In this document: piece after piece, positions 23,662 through 33,137 of the stretch
How the letters are laid out: each line of letters opens with the position of its first letter
Numbering within the stretch: the stretch's first letter is position 1
Assembly (NCBI GenBank): GCA_964502175.1
Contig: CAZCVE010000012.1
Coordinates: 1-64,000 of the forward strand
Source of the DNA: JAFLCL01 sp964502175
GTDB taxonomy: Bacteria; Myxococcota_A; Polyangia; Polyangiales; Sandaracinaceae
Direction of reading: 5' to 3'
Length of the DNA stretch: 64,000 bases
Made by a program: the position numbers and the translations under genes
Notes under the pieces: generated by a model
Seen by the model: the letters and a program-made list of their open reading frames with translations, nothing else
What the model was told of the DNA's origin: nothing
Databases searched by the model: none

Positions 23662-26043
23662 TCAGGCGCCGACGATCGGCTCGAGGCAGCGGTGGTGGGC
23701 GTCCGCCAGGCGGCTCACTTCGATCTCGAGCGCGCTCTCGATCATCAGCGTGCCGCCCGAGACCTCGCCGATCACCTCGAACATCACGTCGTGCTCCGCT
23801 GCGATCTTGCGCGCGGCGGACACGTCGTCCTTGTCGAGCGAGATCACGATGCGGCTCGGCTCTTCGCCGAAGAGGAGCGCCGCGTTCGGGATCGACGGAT
23901 CTGCGCTCGCCGCGCCCGGGATGCGCACGCGCGCGCCGAGGCCTGCGGCGATCGCGCTCTCCGCCACGCACACCGCGAAGCCGCCGTCGGACACGTCGTG
24001 CGCGGATCGCACGATGCGCGCGCGCGCCATCTGAAGCATCGCCTTCTGCAGGCGCACCTCGGCGTCGAGGTCGATGCGCTGCGGCGTGCCGCCGACCGCG
24101 CCCGTGAGCTGCGTGCGGAGCTCCGAGCCTCCGAGGTTTCCGCCGCTCGGCTTGCCGAGGTGCACGATCGCATCGCCCGCGACCTGGAACGCGAGGCCCA
24201 CGCGATCGTCGGGCGACGCGAGCTGACCGACGATCGCGACCGTCGGCGTGGGGAGGATCGGCTTGCCGTCCGTCTCGTTGTAGAGCGACACGTTGCCCGA
24301 GACGATCGGCACCGAGAGCGCGCGACACGCGGCGCCGAGGCCCTCGATCGCGCGAGCGAAGCGCCACATCGTGTGCTCGTTCTTGGGGCTCGCGAAGTTG
24401 AGACAGTCGGTGAGGCCGAGCGGCTCGGCGCCCGAGCACACGATGTTGCGCGCGCACTCGGCCACGGCCATCGCGGCGCCGTCGTGCGGGTGCAGCTGCA
24501 CGAAGCGACCGTTGCAGTCCGACGACAGCGCCAGGTACTTCACGATCGCGTCTCTGTTCTCGGAGTCGCCGTCTTCCTTGGGGCAGAACACGCGGATCAC
24601 CGCGGCGTCGCTCTGCCCCGGTCGGAACACCGTGCCGTCGCGCACGATGTGATCGTACTGGCGGTAGATCCACTGCCGCGAGCCGACGTTCGGCGAGCCG
24701 ATCACGTCGAGCAGCGTCTTGCTCAAGCCGCCAGGCAAGTGCGGCAAGAGCGACAGATCCGGCATCGGTCGTCCCGCATCGCCCACTGGCGGCGGCTCGG
24801 CCTGCGGTCGATCGTAGACGGGCGCTTCGTCCGTGAGCGCGCCCACCGGGATGTCGACGAAGACCTGCGGATCACGCGGGATCCGAGGGGCGAGCGGGTC
24901 GTAGCCAGGAGTGGCCTTGCAGACGAAGCGGCCCGTGTCGGTGACCTTGCCGACGATCGCGTGATCGATGTCCCACTTCTCGCAGATCGCGATCACCTCG
25001 GCCTCACGGCCGGGCTTGGCGACCATGATCATCCGCTCCTGCGACTCGCTGAGCAGCATCTCGTAGGGCGTGAGCATCTTCGTGCGGCGCGGGATCGCGT
25101 CGAGATCGAGCTCGACGCCGTTGCCCGCGCGGCCCGCCATCTCGACGGTGCTCGACGTGAGGCCCGCGGCGCCCATGTCCTGCACGCCCGCGAGCGCGCC
25201 CGACGCGAAGATCTCGAGGCACGCCTCGACGAGCAGCTTCTCGCGGAACGGATCGCCGACCTGCACGGTGGGGAGCTTCTTGTCGCTCTCGTCGTCGAAC
25301 TCGGCGCTCGCCATCGTCGCGCCGTGGATGCCGTCGCGGCCCGTGCGCGAGCCCACGTAGAGGATCGCGTTGCCGATGCCCTCGGCCTTGCCGAAGAAGA
25401 GGCCCGCGCTGCGCGCGATGCCGACGTTGAACGCGTTGACGAGGCAGTTGCCGTCGTAGCTCGGATCGAACTGCAGCTCGCCGCCCACCGTGGGCACGCC
25501 GATCGCGTTGCCGTAGCCGCCGATGCCCGCGACGACGCCGCGCAAGAGACCCGGCGTCTTCGGGTGATCGGGGCGACCGAAGCGCAGCGAGTTGAGGTTC
25601 GCGACGGGGCGCGCGCCCATCGTGAACACGTCGCGGAGGATGCCGCCCACGCCCGTCGCCGCGCCCTGGTAGGGCTCGATGTACGAGGGATGGTTGTGCG
25701 ACTCCATCTTGAAGACCGCGCAGAAGCCATCGCCGATGTCGACGGCGCCCGCGTTCTCACCGGGGCCCTGCACGACCTTGGGACCCGTGGTCGGGAGCGT
25801 CTTCAGGTGGATGCGCGAGCTCTTGTAGGAGCAGTGCTCGCTCCACATCACGGAGAACACACCGAGCTCGGTGTACGAAGGCTGACGACCGAGCACCGAG
25901 AGGATGCGCGCCCACTCTTCGTCGCTCACGCCCATCGTCGCCGCGAGCGCGGCGCTCGTCTCCGGGCCCACGAACTGTTGCTCGAGGATCGGCGCCGGCG
26001 CGCCGAGGACGGTCGAGTCGGTGTTCTCTGTGGTCGTGCTCAT
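23662..26043 (-). CDS. purL: Phosphoribosylformylglycinamidine synthase, PurL subunit
   Basis: About 793 residues; small-type PurL, which aminates FGAR to FGAM in purine synthesis using ammonia from PurQ with PurS. Family landmarks include VMWSEHCSYKSSR with the catalytic-site His, GPGENAGAVDIGDG, SHNHPSYIEPYQGAATGVGGI, and GGELQFDPSY. The C-terminal half has SGNVSLYNETDG and AHDVSDGGFAV. I chose the ATG at 26043 (GGAG six bases upstream) over the one at 26055. purQ and purS are not in the window. It is a core gene in an otherwise accessory-looking region. Confidence 0.95.
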   Translation of the reverse strand: MSTTTENTDSTVLGAPAPILEQQFVGPETSAALAATMGVSDEEWARILSVLGRQPSYTELGVFSVMWSEHCSYKSSRIHLKTLPTTGPKVVQGPGENAGAVDIGDGFCAVFKMESHNHPSYIEPYQGAATGVGGILRDVFTMGARPVANLNSLRFGRPDHPKTPGLLRGVVAGIGGYGNAIGVPTVGGELQFDPSYDGNCLVNAFNVGIARSAGLFFGKAEGIGNAILYVGSRTGRDGIHGATMASAEFDDESDKKLPTVQVGDPFREKLLVEACLEIFASGALAGVQDMGAAGLTSSTVEMAGRAGNGVELDLDAIPRRTKMLTPYEMLLSESQERMIMVAKPGREAEVIAICEKWDIDHAIVGKVTDTGRFVCKATPGYDPLAPRIPRDPQVFVDIPVGALTDEAPVYDRPQAEPPPVGDAGRPMPDLSLLPHLPGGLSKTLLDVIGSPNVGSRQWIYRQYDHIVRDGTVFRPGQSDAAVIRVFCPKEDGDSENRDAIVKYLALSSDCNGRFVQLHPHDGAAMAVAECARNIVCSGAEPLGLTDCLNFASPKNEHTMWRFARAIEGLGAACRALSVPIVSGNVSLYNETDGKPILPTPTVAIVGQLASPDDRVGLAFQVAGDAIVHLGKPSGGNLGGSELRTQLTGAVGGTPQRIDLDAEVRLQKAMLQMARARIVRSAHDVSDGGFAVCVAESAIAAGLGARVRIPGAASADPSIPNAALLFGEEPSRIVISLDKDDVSAARKIAAEHDVMFEVIGEVSGGTLMIESALEIEVSRLADAHHRCLEPIVGA

Positions 26044-26139
26044 CGCGTTCTCCATGACGCCGTCCAGAGACGTCGGGCGCGGCGCGAGGGTGCCACCGTG
26101 GACGCTGCGATCAAGGGCTTCGTGCGTGAGCGCGCGCCC

Positions 26140-27684
26140 TCAGAGGCTGCGGCAGATCTCGGCGAGGCAGCGCGTGTCCTCGGGGCGCACGAGGCACGTG
26201 AGGTCTACCTCGCAGTCCTCGTCCGCGAGGCACGTCGCGCCCTCGGCGACGCGCGCGCTGCAGACGAAGCCGCCGCTCGCGTCGGGCACGCACGCGCCTC
26301 CGCAGTCACCGAAGCTCGGGCTGCACGTCTCGCCGATCGCGACGTCCGCGGTGCACGTGCCGCCGCTGCCGCAGTGCAGATCCTCGCGACACGCCTGACG
26401 GTTCTCGCAGGGCTCGCCCTCGCCGCGCGGCACCACACAGATCGATCCGCCCGGTCCGAACGCGCACCCGAGCCCCGCAGCACAAGTGTCCGAGCCCGCG
26501 CACATCTGGCCTTCGGTCGGCAGCGCGGCGCACACGCCGCTCGAGCACGCGAGCGCGGCCGCGCAGAGGAACGGGCCGAATTCGCCGAACAGACAGGCCT
26601 CGCCCGCGCCTCCGCCCGCGGCGCCGCCGAGCGTGCGGCAGGTGCCGCCGCCGTCCATGTCGCAGCCCGCGCCCGGCGCGCAGAGGATGCCGTTGGCGCA
26701 CGCCATGCCGTCGGTGGGTCGCGCAACACACGTCTTGCTCGCGTCTTCGCAGTAGAGGCTCGCCGCGCAGTCGGCGTTCTCGCGGCACGCGCCTCCGGCC
26801 GCGAGCGGCGCGCGACACGACGGCGGCGACGCGCAGAATTCGAGGCTGCCGCACGGGGTCGTGTCGTCACACGTCGTCCCCGTGCGCGCGACGCAGCGCT
26901 GCGCGTCGTCGCACACGAGCCCGTGCGCACAGCCGCGCGTCTCGTCGCAGAGGCCTCCGGCCTCGACGCGCATCGTGCAGCCGCCGGGGCCGCAGAACAT
27001 GGGAGGCGCGCACGCGAGATCGCTCGTGCACGGATCATTCTGCTCGCCGAGCTCGCCGCAGGTTCCGTCGAGGCACGCGAGGCCGGTCGCGCACGCGAAC
27101 ATGTCCTCGCAGGTGGCGCCCACCGCGCCGCGCATCGCGCACGTGCGGCCCTCGCCGTCGCGCGCGCACACGCCCGCGCCGCCTGCGCAGTAGGGGCTCG
27201 CGCAGCTCTCTCCGATCGCCGACGGATCGATCACGAACGGCTCGCACAGCGCGAACGCGGCGACGGCGCTCGGCGCGCCGCACTCGGGCGAAGCGTCCGA
27301 CACGATCGCCACGCACGCGGCCGCGCGCGCGGGATCGACACGCGCGCCCGCCGCCACGAACGGGCCCCACGAGGCCTCGCACTCGACCTGCCATCGCGCG
27401 GTACACGCAGCCACGTCGAGCTCGCCGCCCGGCAGCACCTCACCGCAGTCACACGCGTCGCCGGCCATGCAGAGCGCCTCGGCGAGCGGGCGGCAGTAGT
27501 CGGCGATCACCCCAGCGGGCCCGCCATCGACCGCGCCCGACTCGAAGCCCAGGAGGACATCGAGGCTCGCATCGTCTGCCGTCGACGCGGCGTCGAGACC
27601 CGCGTCGGAGCCGCCGGGATCACCACAGCCGATCACGAGCACGAGCGAGAACGCGAGGCCGTGGGCGAACGAAGAGCGCTTCAT
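26140..27684 (-). CDS. Cysteine-rich repeat lipoprotein (Dickkopf-like repeats)
   Basis: A 514-residue surface lipoprotein. The signal ends in LVIGC and an Asp/Ala/Ser linker follows. From about residue 60 nearly every 6-10 residues carry a Cys in repeating units such as GESCASPYCAGGAGVC, GLACLDGTCGELGEQNDPC and GAACREN-type turns. This resembles the Dickkopf N-terminal/EB-like cysteine-rich modules common in secreted myxobacterial proteins. At least ten units can be followed to the end. All cysteines are probably in disulphides outside the cell. Adhesion or matrix roles are plausible; nothing specific is visible. GGAG precedes the ATG. Confidence 0.75.
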   Translation of the reverse strand: MKRSSFAHGLAFSLVLVIGCGDPGGSDAGLDAASTADDASLDVLLGFESGAVDGGPAGVIADYCRPLAEALCMAGDACDCGEVLPGGELDVAACTARWQVECEASWGPFVAAGARVDPARAAACVAIVSDASPECGAPSAVAAFALCEPFVIDPSAIGESCASPYCAGGAGVCARDGEGRTCAMRGAVGATCEDMFACATGLACLDGTCGELGEQNDPCTSDLACAPPMFCGPGGCTMRVEAGGLCDETRGCAHGLVCDDAQRCVARTGTTCDDTTPCGSLEFCASPPSCRAPLAAGGACRENADCAASLYCEDASKTCVARPTDGMACANGILCAPGAGCDMDGGGTCRTLGGAAGGGAGEACLFGEFGPFLCAAALACSSGVCAALPTEGQMCAGSDTCAAGLGCAFGPGGSICVVPRGEGEPCENRQACREDLHCGSGGTCTADVAIGETCSPSFGDCGGACVPDASGGFVCSARVAEGATCLADEDCEVDLTCLVRPEDTRCLAEICRSL

Positions 27685-27737
27685 GGGGCGCTCCGTGACC
27701 GAGGCCGATCACCTGCGCAACACGATCGCGCGCGCGC

Positions 27738-29696
27738 TCACTCGAGCGGCGGCTCGCCGACGGACTCCGTCGTCCACACCGCGATGTGGTTCGAGCTGTC
27801 GAGATCTTGGAAGGGCAGCGCGAACGGCGCGAACGACGGATCTTCGCCCGCGGCCACCGACTCGGGGAGCACGGCCGCGAGCCACAGGTAGGTCCCGCGT
27901 CCACCGCTCTCGTCGTTGCCTCCCGGCGCTGCGCGAAGGCCGTACGCGCGCGTGGACGCGAAGCTCACCCACATGAGGCGGCGATCACCCGTGTCGCCCG
28001 AGTCGAGCACGAACTCGAACGGCGCCCAGCGCGGGAAGGTGTTGTTGAGCTCGCTGCGACCGTCGTCCATCGCGCCCGGCGCCATCGCGCGAGAGAGCGT
28101 GACCGACGCGCCACCCGAGAGCGGCACGGCGCGCGCGACGGCGCTCGGATCGCTGTCCGCGTTGCAGTCGCGGTGTCCGTCGTCGCCGCCCGGACACGTC
28201 GACTCGTCGTAGACGACGATCGAGCCATCGGGCGCCCAGTCGGGGTTGTACCGGCTGATTCCGTCCGCGCGCGGCACGAGGAAGTCCGGCGCGCCCCACG
28301 CCGCGCCTTCGCGACGCACGATGCCGATCGCGCCGTGGCGCGGCCGCTGCGACGACGAGTCCGCGCCCACGTCCGTGAACACGATCGCGCTGCCGTCGGG
28401 CGACCACGACGGATGGCTCGCCTCGCGTCCGCCGATCGCGAGGTTCGACGTGACCTGACCGCACGTGGCCATGCTCGCGGCGTCGCAGCGCGTGTCGAAG
28501 AACAAGAGGCCCTGCGCGCCGCGATCGTCGTCGCCGTACACGCCGACGAGCTCGTTGCCGTCCGGAGAGAACGAGCCGAACTGGATCACGTGCTCGTTCG
28601 GCGCGGCGCGCAGCGCGGTGAACGACTCGAGGTCGTAGAGCATCATGCCGCCCGACCCGATACCGCCGACGCTCGCGAGGATGCGCCGACCGTCGCGCGA
28701 CACCGAGTGACATCCGACGCAGCGACCCGCGGCCTGCTCGGGCATGAGCACCGCCTCGGCGGCCATCATGTCGCCGCCGAAGTCGTAGCGGAGGATCCCC
28801 TGCCGCGTGGTCGACCAGTAGTAGATCGTGCCGTCGAGATCATCGCGCGCGAAGCGCACCGAGAGCGTGCTCGACGTGCCGACCGCCGTGCCCGTGTCGT
28901 CGGTGCCGCGCACGGTGATCGTCACCGGCTCGCGGCCGCGTCCCGTCTCGGCGATGCGACGCCAGAGCTCTCCCGACGGCTCGAAGATGCAGCCGTCGTC
29001 GCGGATTCCGTCGGGCCGCTCGCAGCGCACGAACGCGCGCACGTCGAGCAGCTCGTTCGCGAACGCGACCTCGAAGAGCGTGTTCACGTCGTTGCCGCGC
29101 AGCCAGTGGATCTCGATGCGACCGAGGTTGGGCGGCAGCACGGCGCCGTCGTTCGGATAGACGAGACGCGGCGCACGCGACGCCTCTTCGGGCCCACCGA
29201 AGAGCGAGCCCGGCATCGCAGGCAGCGCCGGCGCACCGCGCGTGGGCGCGATCTCGAACGTCGAGCGCACGAGGATGTGGACCGCAGCCGAGCCGCGGAT
29301 GGCGCCAGAGAGCGCGGTGATCGTCCCCTCGCCGGTGGCCGTCGGCAGCGGAGTGAACGTCGCGATGCGCAGCGTGCCGAGCGTCGTCGGCAAGACACCC
29401 CAGCCCACCGCGGTCGTCACGTCGCGCTCACCGTCGGCGAAGGTGCCGAACGCGTGGAATTCCTGCGTTCCCGGCACGCCATCGACGATCTCGATCGTGA
29501 CGTCGTCGGGCTCGACGCGGATCGCCGTGAGCCCCTCGAGAGGGCCGGGCTCGTGCGCGTCGATGCGCGGGCCCGTGTCGATCATTCCGCGCGGCGTGGA
29601 GGTCCCGCAGTCACACCCGCCGAGCAGGGCGAGACATGCGAGCGCGGGCAGACCGAGCGCGAGACGTGCGTGGGAGGTGCGTCGCGAGGAGGCCAT
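27738..29696 (-). CDS. TolB/PD40-type beta-propeller lipoprotein with one haem c motif
   Basis: A 652-residue lipoprotein (lipobox LLGGC, C28). An immunoglobulin/Big-like region (about 55-145) precedes a second beta region containing YPNDGAVLPPNLGRIEIHW. A CVGCH haem c attachment motif (326-330) is followed directly by SRDGRRIL and a string of PD40 blades (FSPDGNELVG, WSPDGSAIVFTD, WAPDGSIVVYD). One covalent haem at the mouth of a propeller suggests periplasmic or surface electron transfer. It lies 60 bp downstream of a dihaem peroxidase gene in the same orientation, so the two may work together. Confidence 0.75.
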   Translation of the reverse strand: MASSRRTSHARLALGLPALACLALLGGCDCGTSTPRGMIDTGPRIDAHEPGPLEGLTAIRVEPDDVTIEIVDGVPGTQEFHAFGTFADGERDVTTAVGWGVLPTTLGTLRIATFTPLPTATGEGTITALSGAIRGSAAVHILVRSTFEIAPTRGAPALPAMPGSLFGGPEEASRAPRLVYPNDGAVLPPNLGRIEIHWLRGNDVNTLFEVAFANELLDVRAFVRCERPDGIRDDGCIFEPSGELWRRIAETGRGREPVTITVRGTDDTGTAVGTSSTLSVRFARDDLDGTIYYWSTTRQGILRYDFGGDMMAAEAVLMPEQAAGRCVGCHSVSRDGRRILASVGGIGSGGMMLYDLESFTALRAAPNEHVIQFGSFSPDGNELVGVYGDDDRGAQGLLFFDTRCDAASMATCGQVTSNLAIGGREASHPSWSPDGSAIVFTDVGADSSSQRPRHGAIGIVRREGAAWGAPDFLVPRADGISRYNPDWAPDGSIVVYDESTCPGGDDGHRDCNADSDPSAVARAVPLSGGASVTLSRAMAPGAMDDGRSELNNTFPRWAPFEFVLDSGDTGDRRLMWVSFASTRAYGLRAAPGGNDESGGRGTYLWLAAVLPESVAAGEDPSFAPFALPFQDLDSSNHIAVWTTESVGEPPLE

Positions 29697-29756
29697 CGAC
29701 TCGAACGTGGCACGGGAACGCCTAGCGGGCGCTGCGTGGAAACCCGCGCTCCGCGT

Positions 29757-31541
29757 CTACAGAGACTCGAGGAACTCGAGGATCGGATCGATGCGCGCAT
29801 CCTCGAACCCGAGGAGGTGCGGGTCGCGCGTGCCCGTGACCCGCGGGTCCGGCGTGTGAGGTCGCCGCACCCGGGCATAGTGCTCGACGACGGACCGCAG
29901 GGTCACGAACGCGCCCGCGTGGCCGTACGGCGCAGCATCGTCGAGCGCGCGAAGCGTCGGCGTGCGGAAGGCGCCACGCATGCGCTCGGGAAACGCGTCG
30001 ACGCCCTCGAGCGGATCGGATGTCGTCGGATCGTCCGAGTACACGCCCTGCGCGCGCGCCTCGCTCGCGGTGAGCACGTCGAACGCTGCGATGCGTCCTT
30101 GATCGCCCATCGCGCCCTCGCCGACGCCGGGCATGTCGATCGCGAAGAACGCGTCGTTGGCGAGACGCGGGCCCCAGTGACACTGCGAGCATCCCGCGAC
30201 GACGTACGCGAGCAGGCCGTCGCGCTCCGCCTCGGTGAGCGCGTCGAGCTCGCCGGCTGCGTAGCGATCGAAGCGACCGGGCGTGTGCACCAGCGTGCGC
30301 TCGTAGGCCTCGATCGCCTTGCCCACGTTGGTGAAGACGCGCGTGATCGCGTCGCGGTCCGCGGCGCTCATCGCCTCCCACGCGGCGTCGCCGGGCGCGC
30401 CTTCGTTCGGAAAGCGCGCGCCGTCCGAGAGCGCGGGGAGCGCGCCGAAGATCGCCTCGTAGTCGGCGGCGTAGGCGCTCGCGACGCGGTGCGCGACGAA
30501 GAGTCGGCTGCTCGCCATCTCGCGATCGTTCTCGATCGGTCCGAGCGCCTGCGCCCACGGCGTGTCGGCGCGACCGTCCCAGAACTGCCAGCGTGATCCG
30601 GCGACGTCGATCAGCGTGGGCGTGTTGCGCGTCACGTCCTCGACGCCGCGCCCGAGCACGCGCCCATCGGTGAACGCGCGCGCCTCCTGATGACACGTGC
30701 TGCACGCGATCGCGCGCGGCGAGAGCATCGTGTCCTCGAAGAGCGTCTCACCGAGCGCGGCCGCGGCCGGGTCGTCGGCGTGAGCGTTCGTGGGGCTCGG
30801 CGGCGGCACGTAGGCCGCGCCCATCGCCTCCACGATCTCCCATCGATCGCGCGTGAAGCGACCGTCGACGAGCTCGGGATCGTAGGGCGGCGGCCGCATC
30901 TCCTCGCGCAGCCTCGCCTGCGTCGCGCGCACCGCGACTTCGACCTCTCCCGCGCGTGGATCGGTGAACGACCGCTCCACGTGGAGCGTGCGCGCGTCGA
31001 GCACGACGACGAGGGGGAGCGCGATCCCACCGATCGCGATGACGCCGAGCTGCTCGTCGGGATCGCTCGCGATCGCATCGGGCATCGCGTCGTACCGAGC
31101 CGCGACGGTACCGAGACGCTCGGTGCGCATCGGCATCGCGTCTTCGTCGGCGGACCAGAGATCGATCACGACGACGTCCTCCATCGCGGTGAGCTCGGCG
31201 GTGTGCGCGACATGCCACAGCGACTGCGAAGACCACGCGGTCAGCTCGCGGATCACGATCAGACGACCCGCCGGCGCGCACGGCTCGTGGTGATCCACCA
31301 GCGCCACCTCGCCCTCGCTGCCCGGCCACGCGAGCAGCGGCAGCGCGCCGCTCTCGATCGACCGCTCACCGACGAGCTCACCCGGCACGCCCGTGCACCC
31401 CGCGTCCGCGCGCGTGTCGAGGCGAACGTCGACGCTCGGCGCATCGAGCCCTACATCCACCGTCGCGTCCATCGGCGCGCGCGTCGGCTCGCACGCCACG
31501 AGGGCGAGCGACACGAGCGCGACCGGAGAAGCACGACGCAT
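29757..31541 (-). CDS. Dihaem cytochrome c peroxidase/MauG-family lipoprotein with N-terminal thioredoxin-like domain
   Basis: A 594-residue lipoprotein (LVAC lipobox, C17; Asp-rich linker). Residues 90-210 look like a thioredoxin/redoxin fold (VVVIDLWSADEDAMPM, then ALPLVVVLDARTLHVERSF) but lack the CxxC active site. Residues 250-594 are a bacterial dihaem peroxidase: CSTCH at 280-284 and CSQCH at 451-455, with NTPTLIDVAGSRWQFWDGRADT and FRTPTLRALDDAAPYGHAGAF. Such enzymes reduce H2O2 in the periplasm or oxidise protein substrates (MauG-like). The redoxin-like front is unusual. Confidence 0.83.
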   Translation of the reverse strand: MRRASPVALVSLALVACEPTRAPMDATVDVGLDAPSVDVRLDTRADAGCTGVPGELVGERSIESGALPLLAWPGSEGEVALVDHHEPCAPAGRLIVIRELTAWSSQSLWHVAHTAELTAMEDVVVIDLWSADEDAMPMRTERLGTVAARYDAMPDAIASDPDEQLGVIAIGGIALPLVVVLDARTLHVERSFTDPRAGEVEVAVRATQARLREEMRPPPYDPELVDGRFTRDRWEIVEAMGAAYVPPPSPTNAHADDPAAAALGETLFEDTMLSPRAIACSTCHQEARAFTDGRVLGRGVEDVTRNTPTLIDVAGSRWQFWDGRADTPWAQALGPIENDREMASSRLFVAHRVASAYAADYEAIFGALPALSDGARFPNEGAPGDAAWEAMSAADRDAITRVFTNVGKAIEAYERTLVHTPGRFDRYAAGELDALTEAERDGLLAYVVAGCSQCHWGPRLANDAFFAIDMPGVGEGAMGDQGRIAAFDVLTASEARAQGVYSDDPTTSDPLEGVDAFPERMRGAFRTPTLRALDDAAPYGHAGAFVTLRSVVEHYARVRRPHTPDPRVTGTRDPHLLGFEDARIDPILEFLESL

Positions 31542-31604
31542 GGCGCGCGATCATCGCAGACCCGACGCCCTCGTTCACGCGAGCCCGATGCTACCCTCGA
31601 CGCC

Positions 31605-32186
31605 ATGGAAGCCCGCGAGCTCCGAAAGATGTCGACCGAGGAGTACGTCGCGCTCGATCGCACGAGCGAAGGACGCTGGGAATACGTGAACGGCGAGGCC
31701 TTCGCGATGGCCGGCGCGTCCCTCAGACACAACGCGATCGTGGTGAACGTCGCCCTCGCGCTCGGCGCCAAGCTGCGGGGGACTCCCTGCTTTCCGATGT
31801 TGGACTCCCAGAAGATCGCCACCGAGGCGACGCAGGCGTTCCACTATCCGGACGCGATGGTGGTCAGCGGCCCAGTCCGTCGCGCCAAAAGAGATGATCA
31901 CGCGATCGCGAACCCCTCGATCCTGCTCGAGGTCTTGTCTCCGACGACGGCGGACTACGACCGCGGCGAGAAGTTCGACCACTACAAGACGATCGTCGAG
32001 CTGAGGGAGTACGTCGTCGTCTTCTCGGACGTGAAGCGCGTCGAGCATCGCAAGCGCGTGAGCGACACGCAGTGGTTGGTCACCGACTACATCGGCGGCG
32101 ACATCCCCCTCGAGAGCGCCGGCATCGCGCTGTCGATCGACGAGATCTACGAGAACCTCGAGCGCCTCGAGCCCGCGCCCGAGTGA
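31605..32186 (+). CDS. Uma2 family (DUF820) PD-(D/E)XK nuclease-fold protein
   Basis: A 193-residue protein. The family opening MSTEEYVALDRTSEGRWEYVNGE is followed by the core PDAMVVSGPV, ILLEVLSPTTADYDRGEKFDHY with the E-x-L-S-P-x-T pattern, and a late EYVVVF. The D and E residues match the PD-(D/E)XK active site of Uma2 proteins, which are abundant in cyanobacteria and myxobacteria but have no clear role. I chose the ATG at 31605. It stands ten bases before the prenyltransferase gene. Confidence 0.85.
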   Translation: MEARELRKMSTEEYVALDRTSEGRWEYVNGEAFAMAGASLRHNAIVVNVALALGAKLRGTPCFPMLDSQKIATEATQAFHYPDAMVVSGPVRRAKRDDHAIANPSILLEVLSPTTADYDRGEKFDHYKTIVELREYVVVFSDVKRVEHRKRVSDTQWLVTDYIGGDIPLESAGIALSIDEIYENLERLEPAPE

Positions 32187-32196
32187 TCCGCAACCG

Positions 32197-33120
32197 ATGA
32201 CCTCGACCACCGCCCCCGCTTCGTCCGCCTTCTCCGACGCGCTCTCGATCGCCCGCTACCACATCGTGCTGATCGCGATGACGGCGAGCCTCGTCTTCGG
32301 CTGGCTGACGACGGGCCGCTACGGCTTCGATCTGGCGATCGTCGTCGGGCTCGACTGGTTCCTCATCAACCTCTTCAACAAGGTCACCGACGTCGAGGAG
32401 GATCTCGAGAACGGCATCCCCGGCACCGAGCGCGTCGCGAAGTGGAAGCGCCTGCTCGCGCCCGGCTGCTTCGCGCTGCTCGGGCTCTCGTTCCTGAGCC
32501 ACCTGCCCTTCCCCGAGATCACGCCGATCCGCGTGCTCGTGCAGCTCATCGGCCTCGCGTACTCGTACCGCCTCGTGCCCACGCCCTCGGGCATGAGGCG
32601 CATCAAGCAGCTCTACTTCTTCAAGAACTTCGGCTCCGCGTTCCTCTTCGTGCTCACGTGCCTCGCGTATCCGATCGCGATCGCTGGCTGGTCACCGATC
32701 GTGTCGTGGGCCTTCGTCGCCGCGCTCGCGCTCTTCTTCGTCCCGTTCGAGGTGAGCTACGAGATCCTCTACGACTTCCGCGATCTGCCGGGCGATCGAC
32801 GCGAGGGCATCCCGACCTTCCCCGTCGTGCACGGCCCCGCGATCGCGCAGCGCTTGATCGACGCGCTGTTGATCACGAGCGTGATCGTGATCGCAGGCGC
32901 GGTGCTCGCCGGCTTCTTCGGCCTGCGCGAGCTTCTCTTCGTGGTCGCGCCGATCGCGCAGTGGTTCTTCTACCGACCGCGCCTCTCACGCGGTCTCACG
33001 TCGAACGATTGCATCGTGCTCACGCACCTCGGCTCCGCGCAGCTCGTGCTCTTCTTGATCGGCACGCGCGTGTGGCTCGCAATGGGCCTGCCCGACAACG
33101 TCTTCGTCCCCTGGGCCTGA
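32197..33120 (+). CDS. UbiA-family prenyltransferase
   Basis: A 307-residue polytopic membrane protein with eight or nine helices. The first Asp-rich motif is NKVTDVEED and the second DFRDLPGDRREG, which together bind Mg-prenyl diphosphate. This family attaches prenyl chains to aromatic or other acceptors, or acts as a terpene cyclase in some branches. The N-terminal motif deviates from the usual NDxxDxxxD, so the acceptor cannot be assigned. No quinone, haem or chlorophyll genes are adjacent. It is convergent with the histidine kinase gene. Confidence 0.82.
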   Translation: MTSTTAPASSAFSDALSIARYHIVLIAMTASLVFGWLTTGRYGFDLAIVVGLDWFLINLFNKVTDVEEDLENGIPGTERVAKWKRLLAPGCFALLGLSFLSHLPFPEITPIRVLVQLIGLAYSYRLVPTPSGMRRIKQLYFFKNFGSAFLFVLTCLAYPIAIAGWSPIVSWAFVAALALFFVPFEVSYEILYDFRDLPGDRREGIPTFPVVHGPAIAQRLIDALLITSVIVIAGAVLAGFFGLRELLFVVAPIAQWFFYRPRLSRGLTSNDCIVLTHLGSAQLVLFLIGTRVWLAMGLPDNVFVPWA

Positions 33121-33137
33121 GCCCACGACGTACCGCG

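Noticed and set aside
23692..27891. A 1399-codon open frame on the plus strand across purL and the cysteine-rich lipoprotein
   Set aside because: It is antisense to two well-supported genes, is extremely Arg/Ala/His-rich and has no domain; long antisense frames are expected at this GC content.
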